A DNA stretch of 47,468 bases from a virus: IMG/VR virus record IMGVR_UViG_3300025424_000438, positions 1-47,468 of that record. One strand, given 5' to 3'. Under the pieces are notes generated by a model. That model searched no databases and was not told where the DNA came from. It saw only the letters and a program-made list of their open reading frames with translations. Shown one piece after another: positions 24,741 through 32,573 of the stretch; the first letter of the stretch is position 1; each line of letters opens with the position of its first letter. Both the position numbers and the translations under genes were made by a program.

Positions 24741-25886
24741 TTATATTACTTTGGTAACTGCAATATTATTTCCCAAAACCATGACATTAGAATCCAAAGC
24801 CTGTGCAGTTACAGATATGATAGAAGCAGGATTATATCGACTTGCTGTTGCACCAATTTGACCAATTGTTGGATCAAATGTCATTTGATTTTTCACAATT
24901 GTTTCATTCAATGCACGAGCAACAGATCGTTGTATTGCAGCAGTATCTACAAATACCGTGCCTGAATCTGGCTCTGAAGATTTGGCAACAGTGGTTACCT
25001 GATTGTTTCCAGCTATAGCGACCGTAAATTGTAGGGTGGTTGGAGTAACCGTGCCTGTTTGGTTTCCAGTTTTAACCACGTTACCAATATATTGAACAGG
25101 AGTAGTGGTCTGTAGTTCTGAAATCATTTGATTCCAACGCAAATTTCCCTGGGTAATTGCTAGACTTTGAGCAATGGTTGAAGGTGTTCCTCCATGTGTG
25201 CCTACTGTAATACCTAGATTTGATACCGCGTTACCTTGATTAATAACCCAGGGTTGACCAGGAACCTTGCTATAAAATTGTAGATAAGGCCCAGCTGGTG
25301 TAGCTCCTACTCCGGTTAAATTTGACATGGCATTTATTTGCTGACTAGCAATCAGTGTATTTCCCGCTGTTCCAAATACTATAGTGGTTCCATTAATCAT
25401 AACATTGGAATTTGCAGTTACATTAGTATAGCTTCCTCCCAATTCACGAGGATAATATTGGTGTGTTTCTGCCAGCAATCCCAATTTATATAGTGCTGTA
25501 CCATTTCCCTCATTTAGATAAAACGGCGTACCGGCTGATTCCCAAGTGTTTGCAAGTGTCAAGTAAGTAGCTGCCACTCGTTGATCAGCAATGACATTTG
25601 TAAATTTGGTCACGGCGTTTATTTTTGTTATGATGTCAGCAAGTGCATCTGCTGCTGCAAAAGTTACAGTCACACCATTTATTATAATAGTTTCACCAGC
25701 GTTCATCACTGTCGTAGAAATAGCAGTTCTACCAGTGACTGCGATCAGTCTATTATAATCTGCTGGTGTTGTGGGATCCAAACTGCCTGCTTGATTGCCA
25801 GTTAAACTGGAATAATCAGTTGGAGAATTTAGAGTCCAAGTTACATTATATATAACTGGTGGTTGGTTAGACGTGGTGGGATTCAT
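24741..25886 (-). CDS. Virion protein with duplicated flagellin-IN-like module
   Basis: A protein of 381 residues, rich in Thr, Asn, Ala and Gly and poor in charge, typical of an extracellular structural protein. Two homologous modules are visible at about 63-143 and 160-235. Each has a (T/S)(I/V)xING(V/T)T(V/I)xF beta start, an IxxINA helix, a GxPxxIxxGN segment and a final LGxxxxTH. The first part resembles the hook/flagellin IN motif. A fibre, tail or capsid-decoration role is likely but not proven. The gene has a late box CATAAATA and GAGG upstream, and its own terminator. Confidence 0.7.
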   Translation of the reverse strand: MNPTTSNQPPVIYNVTWTLNSPTDYSSLTGNQAGSLDPTTPADYNRLIAVTGRTAISTTVMNAGETIIINGVTVTFAAADALADIITKINAVTKFTNVIADQRVAATYLTLANTWESAGTPFYLNEGNGTALYKLGLLAETHQYYPRELGGSYTNVTANSNVMINGTTIVFGTAGNTLIASQQINAMSNLTGVGATPAGPYLQFYSKVPGQPWVINQGNAVSNLGITVGTHGGTPSTIAQSLAITQGNLRWNQMISELQTTTPVQYIGNVVKTGNQTGTVTPTTLQFTVAIAGNNQVTTVAKSSEPDSGTVFVDTAAIQRSVARALNETIVKNQMTFDPTIGQIGATASRYNPASIISVTAQALDSNVMVLGNNIAVTKVI

Positions 25887-25912
25887 ATAAAATAACCTCG
25901 ATGACTGTCAGC

Positions 25913-25920
25913 TATTTATG
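25913..25920 (-). promoter_or_regulatory. Late promoter box CATAAATA
   Basis: The box lies 26 nt before the ATG of the virion-protein gene, inside an imperfect inverted repeat (25897-25935, CTCGATGAC with GTCACCGAG). No sigma70 -35 box is at the N17 position. Confidence 0.65.
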
Positions 25921-25943
25921 CCAACTGTCACCGAGATCTATTT

Positions 25944-26501
25944 TCATGCTCTGAACCTATGGTGGCCAATAATTCTGCCACCAGACCCAGATCTGGCACT
26001 TTCAAAATACATATAGTGATTGATTGGTCCAGTTTCCAAAAGTTTAATAGCAACTTCTTCTGCTATTCGCAAACTGGCATCATTTGTGGTCCTTAGTTTT
26101 CGTCTGCAATAGTGACGCCAAACTGCAAATTGACTGGGTTGTAGAACCACTGCTTTAATCGTTTTGGGATATTTGGGATTAGTCGTCCTATTTAAGATTA
26201 CACTACCAACGTGCATCATTCCCAAACGACCTTCACCCCGAGCTTCTCCCCAGATAGTCCGGCTCAAGTAATAAATGTTTTCTTCAGTGGTATCCATCCA
26301 AGCGGTAGCTTGGGGTGTATCTTGAAAAATAGTTTCCTTTTCTAAAAAATTATATTCAGAAAAGTTGGTAAATCGAATGTTTTCTCTCAAATTAAAATTT
26401 GTTGTCTGAGTTAACATAGGTTCTGTTGTGAGTGTTTGAGTTTGGGCACTTGTTGCCAAAAAACAGAAAAACGCCAACATTACTGTTGTTAAAAACCTCA
26501 T
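25944..26501 (-). CDS. SleB-type cell wall hydrolase (endolysin candidate)
   Basis: A protein of 185 residues. A signal peptide (MRFLTTVMLAFFCFLATSA) precedes the hydrolase_2 domain of the SleB/CwlJ family: LSRTIWGEARGEGRLGMMHVGSVILNRTTNPKYPKTIKAVVLQPSQFAVW. The glutamate of the WGEARGE motif is the expected catalytic residue. The enzyme cuts peptidoglycan in the periplasm. The signal peptide suggests export by the host Sec system without needing a holin pore for access. The gene has a 153-nt leader from a late box and a GAGGAA ribosome-binding site, fitting late expression for lysis. Confidence 0.88.
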   Translation of the reverse strand: MRFLTTVMLAFFCFLATSAQTQTLTTEPMLTQTTNFNLRENIRFTNFSEYNFLEKETIFQDTPQATAWMDTTEENIYYLSRTIWGEARGEGRLGMMHVGSVILNRTTNPKYPKTIKAVVLQPSQFAVWRHYCRRKLRTTNDASLRIAEEVAIKLLETGPINHYMYFESARSGSGGRIIGHHRFRA

Positions 26502-26727
26502 TTCATTTCCTCTTAAATGCTATCTGATGCACCAACCTGGGGCTGATTTTGGAGATTGTGCAGGGCACGAATACTCAGTTGGGGTAAAGATTTTTATATA
26601 AAAATCAGTTGAATCTAGATAGTCTTGTTGCCTCCAATCAGCCTTTACTGAAAATATTTATGCTCAGTTTATAGCACAAAACTACAAACTTATCAAGCGA
26701 AATAATTTCCTGTGTTAATTCAATTAC
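26502..26727 (-). promoter_or_regulatory. Structured leader and late promoter of the endolysin gene
   Basis: CATAAATA at 26655-26662 (minus) is the likely late promoter. The 150-nt leader holds an 18-nt perfect palindrome, GATTTTTATATAAAAATC (26589-26606), and complementary CCAAC/GTTGG arms nearer the gene. No coding frame of note lies here. From 26663 to 26727 I see nothing. Confidence 0.45.
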
Positions 26728-27222
26728 TTAAAGTTCTTCGTTCCATTCGCGATGGCCTGTTCGGTAAGCCATGTTGGCTTCTGTTTCTCGAACTTCTACT
26801 CTAAAACACCAGACACGTTCTGATTCAGCTTTTCCGAAACTTGGAAGAAACTCTGTGTTCACATAAGTATAGAGAAAGTCAGCTAATGCTTCACATCCTG
26901 TTTTTTCAACTTCAGTTACTTTGGCAATCTTTGCATCGTGCAATGCTATCAGTAGATCCTTTTGAGGATCATCTGCGGCAACAAGGAGACGATGATCGAA
27001 CCATTCTTCCAACTGTGCTTTTAGTGGCCGCAAGGACCCATAATCTTGAACCCAATTTCTGACATCTAATTCATCTGATTCAAAATAAAATTTAATAGTT
27101 AAAGCATAGCCATGAACAATTGAACACTTTCCATTGTCTCGCCATTGACGATATGCAACCGGAAATGCATCACGATATTCTTTAGTACTAACATATTTTT
27201 TTTCTATAGCTGGGTAACCCAT
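26728..27222 (-). CDS. QueD/6-pyruvoyl-tetrahydropterin synthase-like protein
   Basis: A protein of 164 residues with the PTPS fold order: KCSIVHGY (Cys kept), LDVRNWVQDYGSLRPLK, FDHRLL, CEALADFLY and VEVRET. Compared with E. coli QueD, two of the three zinc-binding histidines are tyrosines (AAH is VAY, HGH is HGY), so metal binding or activity may be changed. QueD makes the carboxy-tetrahydropterin precursor of queuosine and deazaguanine bases, which some phages put into DNA. No other queuosine gene is in the window. ATG at 27222 follows GAGG by 7 nt. Confidence 0.8.
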   Translation of the reverse strand: MGYPAIEKKYVSTKEYRDAFPVAYRQWRDNGKCSIVHGYALTIKFYFESDELDVRNWVQDYGSLRPLKAQLEEWFDHRLLVAADDPQKDLLIALHDAKIAKVTEVEKTGCEALADFLYTYVNTEFLPSFGKAESERVWCFRVEVRETEANMAYRTGHREWNEEL

Positions 27223-27272
27223 TGTCAATCCTCGATCTTTTAAAAATTGTAGAATATTTTTTATTCAATATC

Positions 27273-27280
27273 AATAAATA
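27273..27280 (+). promoter_or_regulatory. Late-type box AATAAATA, 4 nt before an ATG
   Basis: The box and the following GTTGATGAAA are identical to the upstream sequence of the SprT-like gene at 31684 on the other strand. A leaderless transcript is expected. No ribosome-binding site is present. Confidence 0.6.
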
Positions 27281-27284
27281 GTTG

Positions 27285-29471
27285 ATGAAAATACTAGACC
27301 TAATTGAAGATCGACGTCCTGCTGACATAAATGATTGGTCTGATGAACAATTACTAGATTTCATCATTAGCAAATATTCTGAAGCATATTCAATTAGTGA
27401 CAAATCTAGAAAGTCAGATTATATTCGTGGCTTTTTAGAAAATGCTACCAATATATCTGAAGATGTCATGTTACAAGCAGTACAATTTGAACCACTATTA
27501 TTATATGTTTTTCGAAAATTCAATCCCAGCTTGAGAGTTCAACTAGCTGCGGTACAGGGAAATGGTCGTGTAATTGGTAACTTAAAATATCCTGCTCCAC
27601 TGATTCAATGGGCTGCTTTTAATCAAACCCCACAAGCATTTTATCATATCCAGCCCCCTGAATGTTGTATTCCTGAAATTAGAAAAATACATGAAGAACG
27701 AACAGGTGCACCAACGTTGACTGAATCTTCTAAATTGCCCACCTCAGAAAAATTGCAATATTGGTTAAGCAAATTTAATCCTATTGATTATATCAATCTT
27801 TGGTCGGATAATATTTTAATTGAATATTTCAAAACTCGGTATGCAACAGATATGGGTGAAATTTCATTCAATGATATATTTGAATATCGCAATACTTTAA
27901 GTGATCAAGTCATGTTAGAATTAATCAAATTAAACCCTGGTTTTTATACGGTCCTTGAAAGATTTCATCCTAGTTTAAATGTACAAATAGAATGTTTGAA
28001 ACGATCTGGATTACATATATACTATATGACGAATCCGCCACCACTTCTTCAAACAGTAGCATGTCGTCAAAATCCCCTTGCGATTAATTGGATCAATCCA
28101 ATTAAATCAATCGATATATCACTACTGAAGAAATACAGAGACATATTAGAACCAGACCAACGATCGTACTTGGAGTCTCTGGAAAAATTAACAGAGTCTG
28201 ATGAATCCATTGACCTAGATGATCCAAATACATGGAGTGAAGAGGATCAAATTGATTATTTAAGATCTTTTCCAGGCGCAATAAAAGAATTTATAAATCC
28301 CAGTAAGAAGCTTCAATCGGTGGCAGTTCGATCTGATGAATGGGCATTAAGCAATATTGAAGATCCTGATGAAGATGTTCAATTGGCTGCTGTAACTGCT
28401 TATCCCAACAGTGTCCGATACATCAAAAACCCATCGCAAAAAGTCAAATTGGCTGCTGTTTCAAAAGATGGGATGGCTTTGTTGCGCATAAAACCTGAAG
28501 AAAGAAACATAAATATTCAATTAGCTGCGGTTATGCAAGATCCAGAAATCATATATGAAATAGATAATCCAGTACCTCTGGTTCAAACAGTTGCATTGAA
28601 AAAGACTCCCAAAGCAATCAATTGGATCCGACCCGAAGCAGCAATAGTTCCTGAACTACGAGAAAAATACAAAGATTACTTTTATGGATCATTGACTGAA
28701 TCTGCTTATGATGCAGATGACCCCAATACCTGGACAGAAGAACAACAGATTGATTGGGTACGCCGATACATTGAAAGAATCAAACAGATTAACCACCCAA
28801 GCAAAGCTTTACAAATTGCAGCAGTCAATGAAGACGGTTGGGCCATAAGTCAAATTAAACCCGAAGACCAATGTCTAGAAGCGCAATTAATCGTAGTGCG
28901 AGAAGACGGGCATGCTACTAGAATACGATATATGCGATATCCTCCACCACTCGTTCAATGGACGGCAATAAAAAACAACCCAAAGGCAATTAATTATATT
29001 GTACCACAATCTTGTATAGATCCAAGTTTACTGGAGAAATATGGTAGTTATTTGAATGAATCATTGACTGAATCTGCTTATGATGAAAGCGATCCTAATA
29101 CCTGGTCTGCATATGATACAGATAATCCCAATACCTGGACAGAAGAAAAACAGATTAATTGGGTAAGTCGAGACACTATTATTCGAATTAGGCGCATTAA
29201 CCACCCGAGTAAAGCAGTTCAAATCGCAGCGGTGAAGCAAGATGGTTGGGCAATAAGTCAAATTAAACCCGAAGAACAATGCCTAGAAGCACAATTAATC
29301 GCAGTCAGAGGGAACAATGCTCCTTTAATAAGATATATGAGAAATCCCCCACCACTCGTTCAATGGGCGGCAATAAAAAACAACCCAAAAGCAATTAATA
29401 ATATCGTACCACGATCCTGTATAGATCCTAGCCTATTGAAAGAATATGGTCACCTGATAAATACCCAGTGA
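27285..29471 (+). CDS. Large VQxAAV-repeat protein (helical solenoid)
   Basis: A protein of 728 residues, starting MKILDLIEDRRP, made almost entirely of repeats of 20-40 residues with the cores VQ(L/I)AAV, xAIxxIxxP and PPPLVQxxA(V/I)xxxPxAI. Larger modules of about 115 residues begin DDPNTW(T/S)EExQIDWVR and end DPSLLEKYGxYL. The last two modules are nearly identical, the result of a recent duplication. The repeats look like helical hairpins of the DUF4116 kind, so a protein-binding solenoid is likely. Two smaller relatives lie at 1-284 and 16501. There is no enzyme motif. The function is unknown. Confidence 0.82.
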   Translation: MKILDLIEDRRPADINDWSDEQLLDFIISKYSEAYSISDKSRKSDYIRGFLENATNISEDVMLQAVQFEPLLLYVFRKFNPSLRVQLAAVQGNGRVIGNLKYPAPLIQWAAFNQTPQAFYHIQPPECCIPEIRKIHEERTGAPTLTESSKLPTSEKLQYWLSKFNPIDYINLWSDNILIEYFKTRYATDMGEISFNDIFEYRNTLSDQVMLELIKLNPGFYTVLERFHPSLNVQIECLKRSGLHIYYMTNPPPLLQTVACRQNPLAINWINPIKSIDISLLKKYRDILEPDQRSYLESLEKLTESDESIDLDDPNTWSEEDQIDYLRSFPGAIKEFINPSKKLQSVAVRSDEWALSNIEDPDEDVQLAAVTAYPNSVRYIKNPSQKVKLAAVSKDGMALLRIKPEERNINIQLAAVMQDPEIIYEIDNPVPLVQTVALKKTPKAINWIRPEAAIVPELREKYKDYFYGSLTESAYDADDPNTWTEEQQIDWVRRYIERIKQINHPSKALQIAAVNEDGWAISQIKPEDQCLEAQLIVVREDGHATRIRYMRYPPPLVQWTAIKNNPKAINYIVPQSCIDPSLLEKYGSYLNESLTESAYDESDPNTWSAYDTDNPNTWTEEKQINWVSRDTIIRIRRINHPSKAVQIAAVKQDGWAISQIKPEEQCLEAQLIAVRGNNAPLIRYMRNPPPLVQWAAIKNNPKAINNIVPRSCIDPSLLKEYGHLINTQ

Positions 29472-29489
29472 ATTTTCGGAGATCACACC

Positions 29490-29813
29490 ATGTCTGAACC
29501 CATTATGCCAGTTCCTACTCTAGAAAAACCCAGCACAAGAAGTGAATGGACATTAATCGCCTCACTGCTTTGTCTATGCATATTTTCACTGGCAATGGTA
29601 GCCGCCCTTATTTTCAAAGACTGGAACACCCCAGCAGGAACTCAAATTATTGACATTTTGGGGTGGGGTTTGAAATTGAGTGTGGGCGGAATTTTGCTTA
29701 TAGTTGTTGCAATCAACAGTCCCTGGTATGGTGTGGTCAAAGCATCTGGATTCGGAGCTAATTTGGAAATCGATGGAAAAGACACTAACCTACAAGTCGG
29801 TGATAAAACCTGA
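29490..29813 (+). CDS. Two-helix membrane protein
   Basis: A protein of 107 residues. Hydrophobic helices lie near 21-43 (LIASLLCLCIFSLAMVAALIF) and 55-78 (GWGLKLSVGGILLIVVAI), with short polar ends. The C-terminal 25 residues are hydrophilic. ATG at 29490 follows GGAG 9 nt upstream. The gene continues the plus-strand unit of the repeat protein, and the Smr gene starts inside its 3' end. No family is recognised. A hairpin membrane protein with both ends on the same side is likely. Confidence 0.65.
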   Translation: MSEPIMPVPTLEKPSTRSEWTLIASLLCLCIFSLAMVAALIFKDWNTPAGTQIIDILGWGLKLSVGGILLIVVAINSPWYGVVKASGFGANLEIDGKDTNLQVGDKT

Positions 29814-30132
29814 AGATCAAAAGACGTGGGATGATTTCATTTCACGAGTCGATTGGAATGTAACTTATCTAATTCAACCCATTCATCAACCTCCTAAATT
29901 GATTTTAGATCTTCATGGTCTAACTATTCAAGCTGCTTGGCAACAAACTATTGATTTTATCAAACTTCACAAAATTTATAAAACAAAATCGGTAATCGTC
30001 GTAACTGGGAAAAGTGGAGAAATTTTTAAAGAATTTATCACTTGGACAAAACTCAACCCATTGGTCAAAAAAATAGAACCCATTCTAGATCGAAGACAAG
30101 AGGTGGGTTCTTTTAGAGTTTATTTGAATTAA
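29773..30132 (+). CDS. Smr-domain protein
   Basis: A protein of 119 residues. The C-terminal half is a small MutS-related (Smr) domain: LDLHGLTIQAAWQQTIDFI with the conserved LDxHG, then SVIVVTGKSG and a final FRVYL. Free-standing Smr proteins are endonucleases acting on DNA or on mRNA in stalled ribosomes. ATG at 29773 lies 40 nt inside the preceding gene and has GGA upstream; earlier in-frame starts (a TTG at 29704 and an ATG at 29728) would overlap it further. It could take part in ribosome rescue alongside the tmRNA, but that is inference. Confidence 0.75.
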   Translation: MEKTLTYKSVIKPEDQKTWDDFISRVDWNVTYLIQPIHQPPKLILDLHGLTIQAAWQQTIDFIKLHKIYKTKSVIVVTGKSGEIFKEFITWTKLNPLVKKIEPILDRRQEVGSFRVYLN

Positions 30133-30632
30133 TCTTCTTCGACTAGCTGTCGCAATAGATAACCATTCGCTCGATCATTGACTCTTTGACAGGCTGCGAC
30201 AAATTTCCCATCTGCAGACAACAAAGCATCATAATGATTGGCCATCAACATATTGGGCATGGCAATTGGTCGAATTTTTATAATCCAATCAGAAACCGTG
30301 TCAATTGATTCCTGACCATTTCTCAAAACATGGACTGCCATTGCTGTTGCAGTACTACGACTCATTCCAGCGTAACAATGTATCAGAACTACTTTATCAT
30401 CAGGAATCTCGCTAGCCCAATTCAAAATGTCTTGACAATTTTCAACAGTTGGGGCACCAATCTTATCTTTATGTTCAGTATCCCAGAAGAACAGTCTTTT
30501 GTGATTAGTAGGAAGTACCCCCAATGGAGTTTCTAACTCATCACCCACGTCCAAAATAGTCAGAAGATAACTGGGCCTGTATCTCCAAGCAAATGCTTCC
30601 ACTTCATGTTTTCCACAGACCCAGATGGTCAT
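30129..30632 (-). CDS. Dual-specificity/tyrosine phosphatase-like protein
   Basis: A protein of 167 residues with the Cys-based phosphatase signature HCYAGMSRS (Cys86, Arg92) and an upstream FFWDTEH segment whose Asp51 is a candidate general acid. Size and motif match small dual-specificity phosphatases. The target may be a host phosphoprotein or another phosphoester. AAGGAA lies 8 nt before the ATG. It follows the small helical gene 3 nt downstream of its stop, and its end overlaps the convergent Smr gene by four bases. Confidence 0.82.
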   Translation of the reverse strand: MTIWVCGKHEVEAFAWRYRPSYLLTILDVGDELETPLGVLPTNHKRLFFWDTEHKDKIGAPTVENCQDILNWASEIPDDKVVLIHCYAGMSRSTATAMAVHVLRNGQESIDTVSDWIIKIRPIAMPNMLMANHYDALLSADGKFVAACQRVNDRANGYLLRQLVEED

Positions 30633-30635
30633 CGG

Positions 30636-30896
30636 TTAATTTCCTTGTCGATCAATAGTTTCAATCGCTGCGACAGCAAATGCAGCAGTCTTTACCATGG
30701 TAGCTCTATATGCTGTCACAGCTGGCTTGGTCCAGTTCTTGAAATCAACTGGTTGTAGCTTGCTGGTAGATTCTGAAAGATTGTTCCACCAGCTGGTTAG
30801 TGCGTTTTTCGTAGTGGTTGAAGCATTGTTCCAAACAGTTTCTTGATTGGCACGTTCAGCTTCAATTTCTTTATAAATTTCTTGACGTGTCGTCAT
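30636..30896 (-). CDS. Small helical protein of unknown function
   Basis: A protein of 86 residues starting MTTRQEIYKEIEAERANQETVW. That pattern (EIxxERxxQxxxW) is shared by a group of short phage proteins. The C-terminal part, VTAYRATMVKTAAFAVAAIETID, resembles the helix of MazG-like small proteins but lacks their clear metal-binding residues. GGAG lies 6 nt before the ATG, and a sigma70-type promoter precedes it. It heads a two-gene unit with the phosphatase. Confidence 0.7.
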   Translation of the reverse strand: MTTRQEIYKEIEAERANQETVWNNASTTTKNALTSWWNNLSESTSKLQPVDFKNWTKPAVTAYRATMVKTAAFAVAAIETIDRQGN

Positions 30897-30918
30897 ATGT
30901 ATCTCCAGTTAAAAACAT

Positions 30919-30947
30919 ATGATAACTTATCAGAGATCGGAAGTCAA
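30919..30947 (-). promoter_or_regulatory. Sigma70-type promoter TTGACT-N17-TATCAT
   Basis: TTGACT (30942-30947) and TATCAT (30919-30924) with 17 nt spacing, upstream of the 86-residue gene and the phosphatase. The -35 box overlaps the stop of the SprT-like gene. Confidence 0.75.
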
Positions 30948-31684
30948 TTATTTTTTCTAATAGTTCCAACTGGTATTGACAATATTTCTTTGCCCAATTT
31001 TTTTAATTCTGGATAGGCTTCCGGATTGGTTAATTTGTAGAACGCGCATGGAATTCTTCTCTGTACAGGACTTCTCAGACTTAATGTAGTCCAAATAGCT
31101 GAATCCTCAATATAAAATATATCGAAAGTATCAACAGTCAAACGCAAAGCATAGTTTTTAAAATTTTCCAAATTAGCTTTCAAAAAGTTGGGCGCAATAC
31201 AAGCATAAGCAGGTCGATCTAATTCACCATTTAGAACTATAACTGAAACAGGTCGAGTTGCAATATTCAAAACCGGATCTGTCTCAACTTCAGTTATTGG
31301 TATTTTGATTCCAGTTTTATATTCCAGTTCTAATTTCTTTCGACGAAAAGCTGGTCCATGGTTGTCATCAAAATCCCCAACCACTGCCAACAAATAGACG
31401 TGAATCATTTCATGCAGAAGAACAGAATCCAATTGTTCAGCCGTCTTTTTGAAGATATTAGAGAATGTCATTGTCATACTATCAGGAACAATGGCTCGAC
31501 TAGTAGCAGTTTTTTGGATCTTACAGTCTACTTGTCCACCAACCCCTTTGAGTGGTTTGAAATAAATTGGAATAACAGGCAATTGGTTATTGAATAAAGT
31601 TTGATTGAAATGGCGATATCGCTCCAGCATTTGTTTGGCCAGAGCGATATCAGAGTCTTTTTGTTTTATTTCCCAAAGTTTCAT
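30944..31684 (-). CDS. SprT-like zinc metalloprotease
   Basis: A protein of 246 residues. The motif HEMIH (91-95) with a downstream DDNHGPAFRRK (His109) is the SprT/Spartan active site: two His and Glu in HExxH, and the third ligand in HGxxF. Spartan proteins digest DNA-protein crosslinks; bacterial SprT is less studied. The C-terminal 100 residues are specific to this protein. ATG at 31684 lies only 4 nt after a late-type box, with no ribosome-binding site, so a leaderless mRNA is likely. Confidence 0.8.
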   Translation of the reverse strand: MKLWEIKQKDSDIALAKQMLERYRHFNQTLFNNQLPVIPIYFKPLKGVGGQVDCKIQKTATSRAIVPDSMTMTFSNIFKKTAEQLDSVLLHEMIHVYLLAVVGDFDDNHGPAFRRKKLELEYKTGIKIPITEVETDPVLNIATRPVSVIVLNGELDRPAYACIAPNFLKANLENFKNYALRLTVDTFDIFYIEDSAIWTTLSLRSPVQRRIPCAFYKLTNPEAYPELKKLGKEILSIPVGTIRKNN

Positions 31685-31688
31685 CAAC

Positions 31689-31696
31689 TATTTATT
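31689..31696 (-). promoter_or_regulatory. Late-type box AATAAATA, 4 nt before an ATG
   Basis: On the minus strand the box is followed by GTTG and the ATG of the SprT-like gene. The surrounding bases are the same as in front of the repeat protein at 27285. Confidence 0.6.
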
Positions 31697-31740
31697 GATT
31701 TGGATTAGTTGATATCTTTCTGAACCAATTGTGTTTCAAG

Positions 31741-31808
31741 CATAAATAAAAGATGTAGTTCGCGGGACGGGAATCCCCAACTACTCTAACGCTTATAGGA
31801 GCATCAGC
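31741..31808 (+). promoter_or_regulatory. Late promoter CATAAATA and hairpin leader of the GIY-YIG gene
   Basis: CATAAATA at 31741-31748 is followed by a leader that forms a GTAGTT/AACTAC stem (31755-31760 with 31779-31784) with G/C-rich pairs inside. A free AGGAG follows, 8 nt before the ATG. Free-standing homing endonucleases of T4 also have leader hairpins that limit their expression. Confidence 0.6.
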
Positions 31809-32573
31809 ATGACTATTTATTCTGCAAAAAACCCACCACTTGATTATTATGTATATGCTTATTTAAGAAGTAAAGATTCTGCAACAGCAAATGCAGGAAC
31901 TCCATATTATATTGGTAAAGGAAAGGGTAAAAGAGCATGGAATAAAGAGCATAACGTGCATGTTCCAACTGATAATAATTTGATCGTTATCTTAGAATCT
32001 AATTTAACTGAATTGGGTGCATTTGCTTTAGAACGTAGGATGATACACTGGTATGGAAGAAAAAATTTAGGTACAGGTATATTAATGAATAAAACAGATG
32101 GTGGAGAAGGAGTATTTAGTCCATCAATTGAAGACAGAATGAAAAAATCGCAAAATCTTAAGCAATTTTATGAAGATCCAAATGAAAGACTAAAAGCGTC
32201 AATTCGAACTAAGAATGCACACTTAAATGACCCAACTCTTTCTCTTCGAAAAGCTCATCCCGGAGAATCAAATGGAATGTGGGGAAAAACTCATACTGAA
32301 GAAGTGAAACAAGCACAAAGTATTAGGGCCAAAGGAAACTCTTCAACACGTGGTTTGATGCGAATTTATAATACAATGACGTTAGAAGTCAAAACAATAC
32401 CATGTTTAGATCCAATACCTCCCGGATGGAAACGAGGTTTGCGGCCTTCTAATTCGAAAAATAAAATTAAACGTATAGCAATTTATAATCCAGAATTAAA
32501 TCTTAGAAAAACTATTGCAATTGATGAAGAAATTCCTACTGGCTGGTTACTTGGGTACAAAATCAAAAAATAA
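31809..32573 (+). CDS. GIY-YIG homing endonuclease
   Basis: A protein of 254 residues. The N-terminal GIY-YIG catalytic domain reads YYVYAYLR...[15 protein letters not shown], with a conserved glutamate region [10 protein letters not shown]. The motif [16 protein letters not shown] is a NUMOD3-type DNA-binding repeat. The C-terminal part ([13 protein letters not shown]...IPPGWKRG and [12 protein letters not shown]...IPTGWLLG) is a duplicated DNA-binding-like unit. Such free-standing enzymes spread between related phages by cutting genomes that lack them. The gene is alone on the plus strand between minus-strand genes, consistent with insertion, and its end overlaps the DUF2828 gene by 11 bases. 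Confidence 0.9.
   Translation: MTIYSAKNPPLDYYVYAYLRSKDSATANAGTPYYIGKGKGKRAWNKEHNVHVPTDNNLIVILESNLTELGAFALERRMIHWYGRKNLGTGILMNKTDGGEGVFSPSIEDRMKKSQNLKQFYEDPNERLKASIRTKNAHLNDPTLSLRKAHPGESNGMWGKTHTEEVKQAQSIRAKGNSSTRGLMRIYNTMTLEVKTIPCLDPIPPGWKRGLRPSNSKNKIKRIAIYNPELNLRKTIAIDEEIPTGWLLGYKIKK

Noticed and set aside
26589-26606. The perfect palindrome as a terminator
   Set aside because: It is AT-only apart from the ends, has almost no loop and lies inside the leader of the endolysin gene, downstream of its promoter.
27223-27272. A shared promoter for the divergent QueD-like gene and the repeat protein
   Set aside because: Only the box next to the repeat protein is clear; nothing similar points toward the QueD-like gene.
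31755-31784. Similarity of TAGTTCGCGGGAC in the GIY-YIG leader to the TAGTTGCGGAAC bulge of the hairpin array
   Set aside because: It needs an inserted base and a mismatch, and the surrounding stems are different; it is most likely chance.
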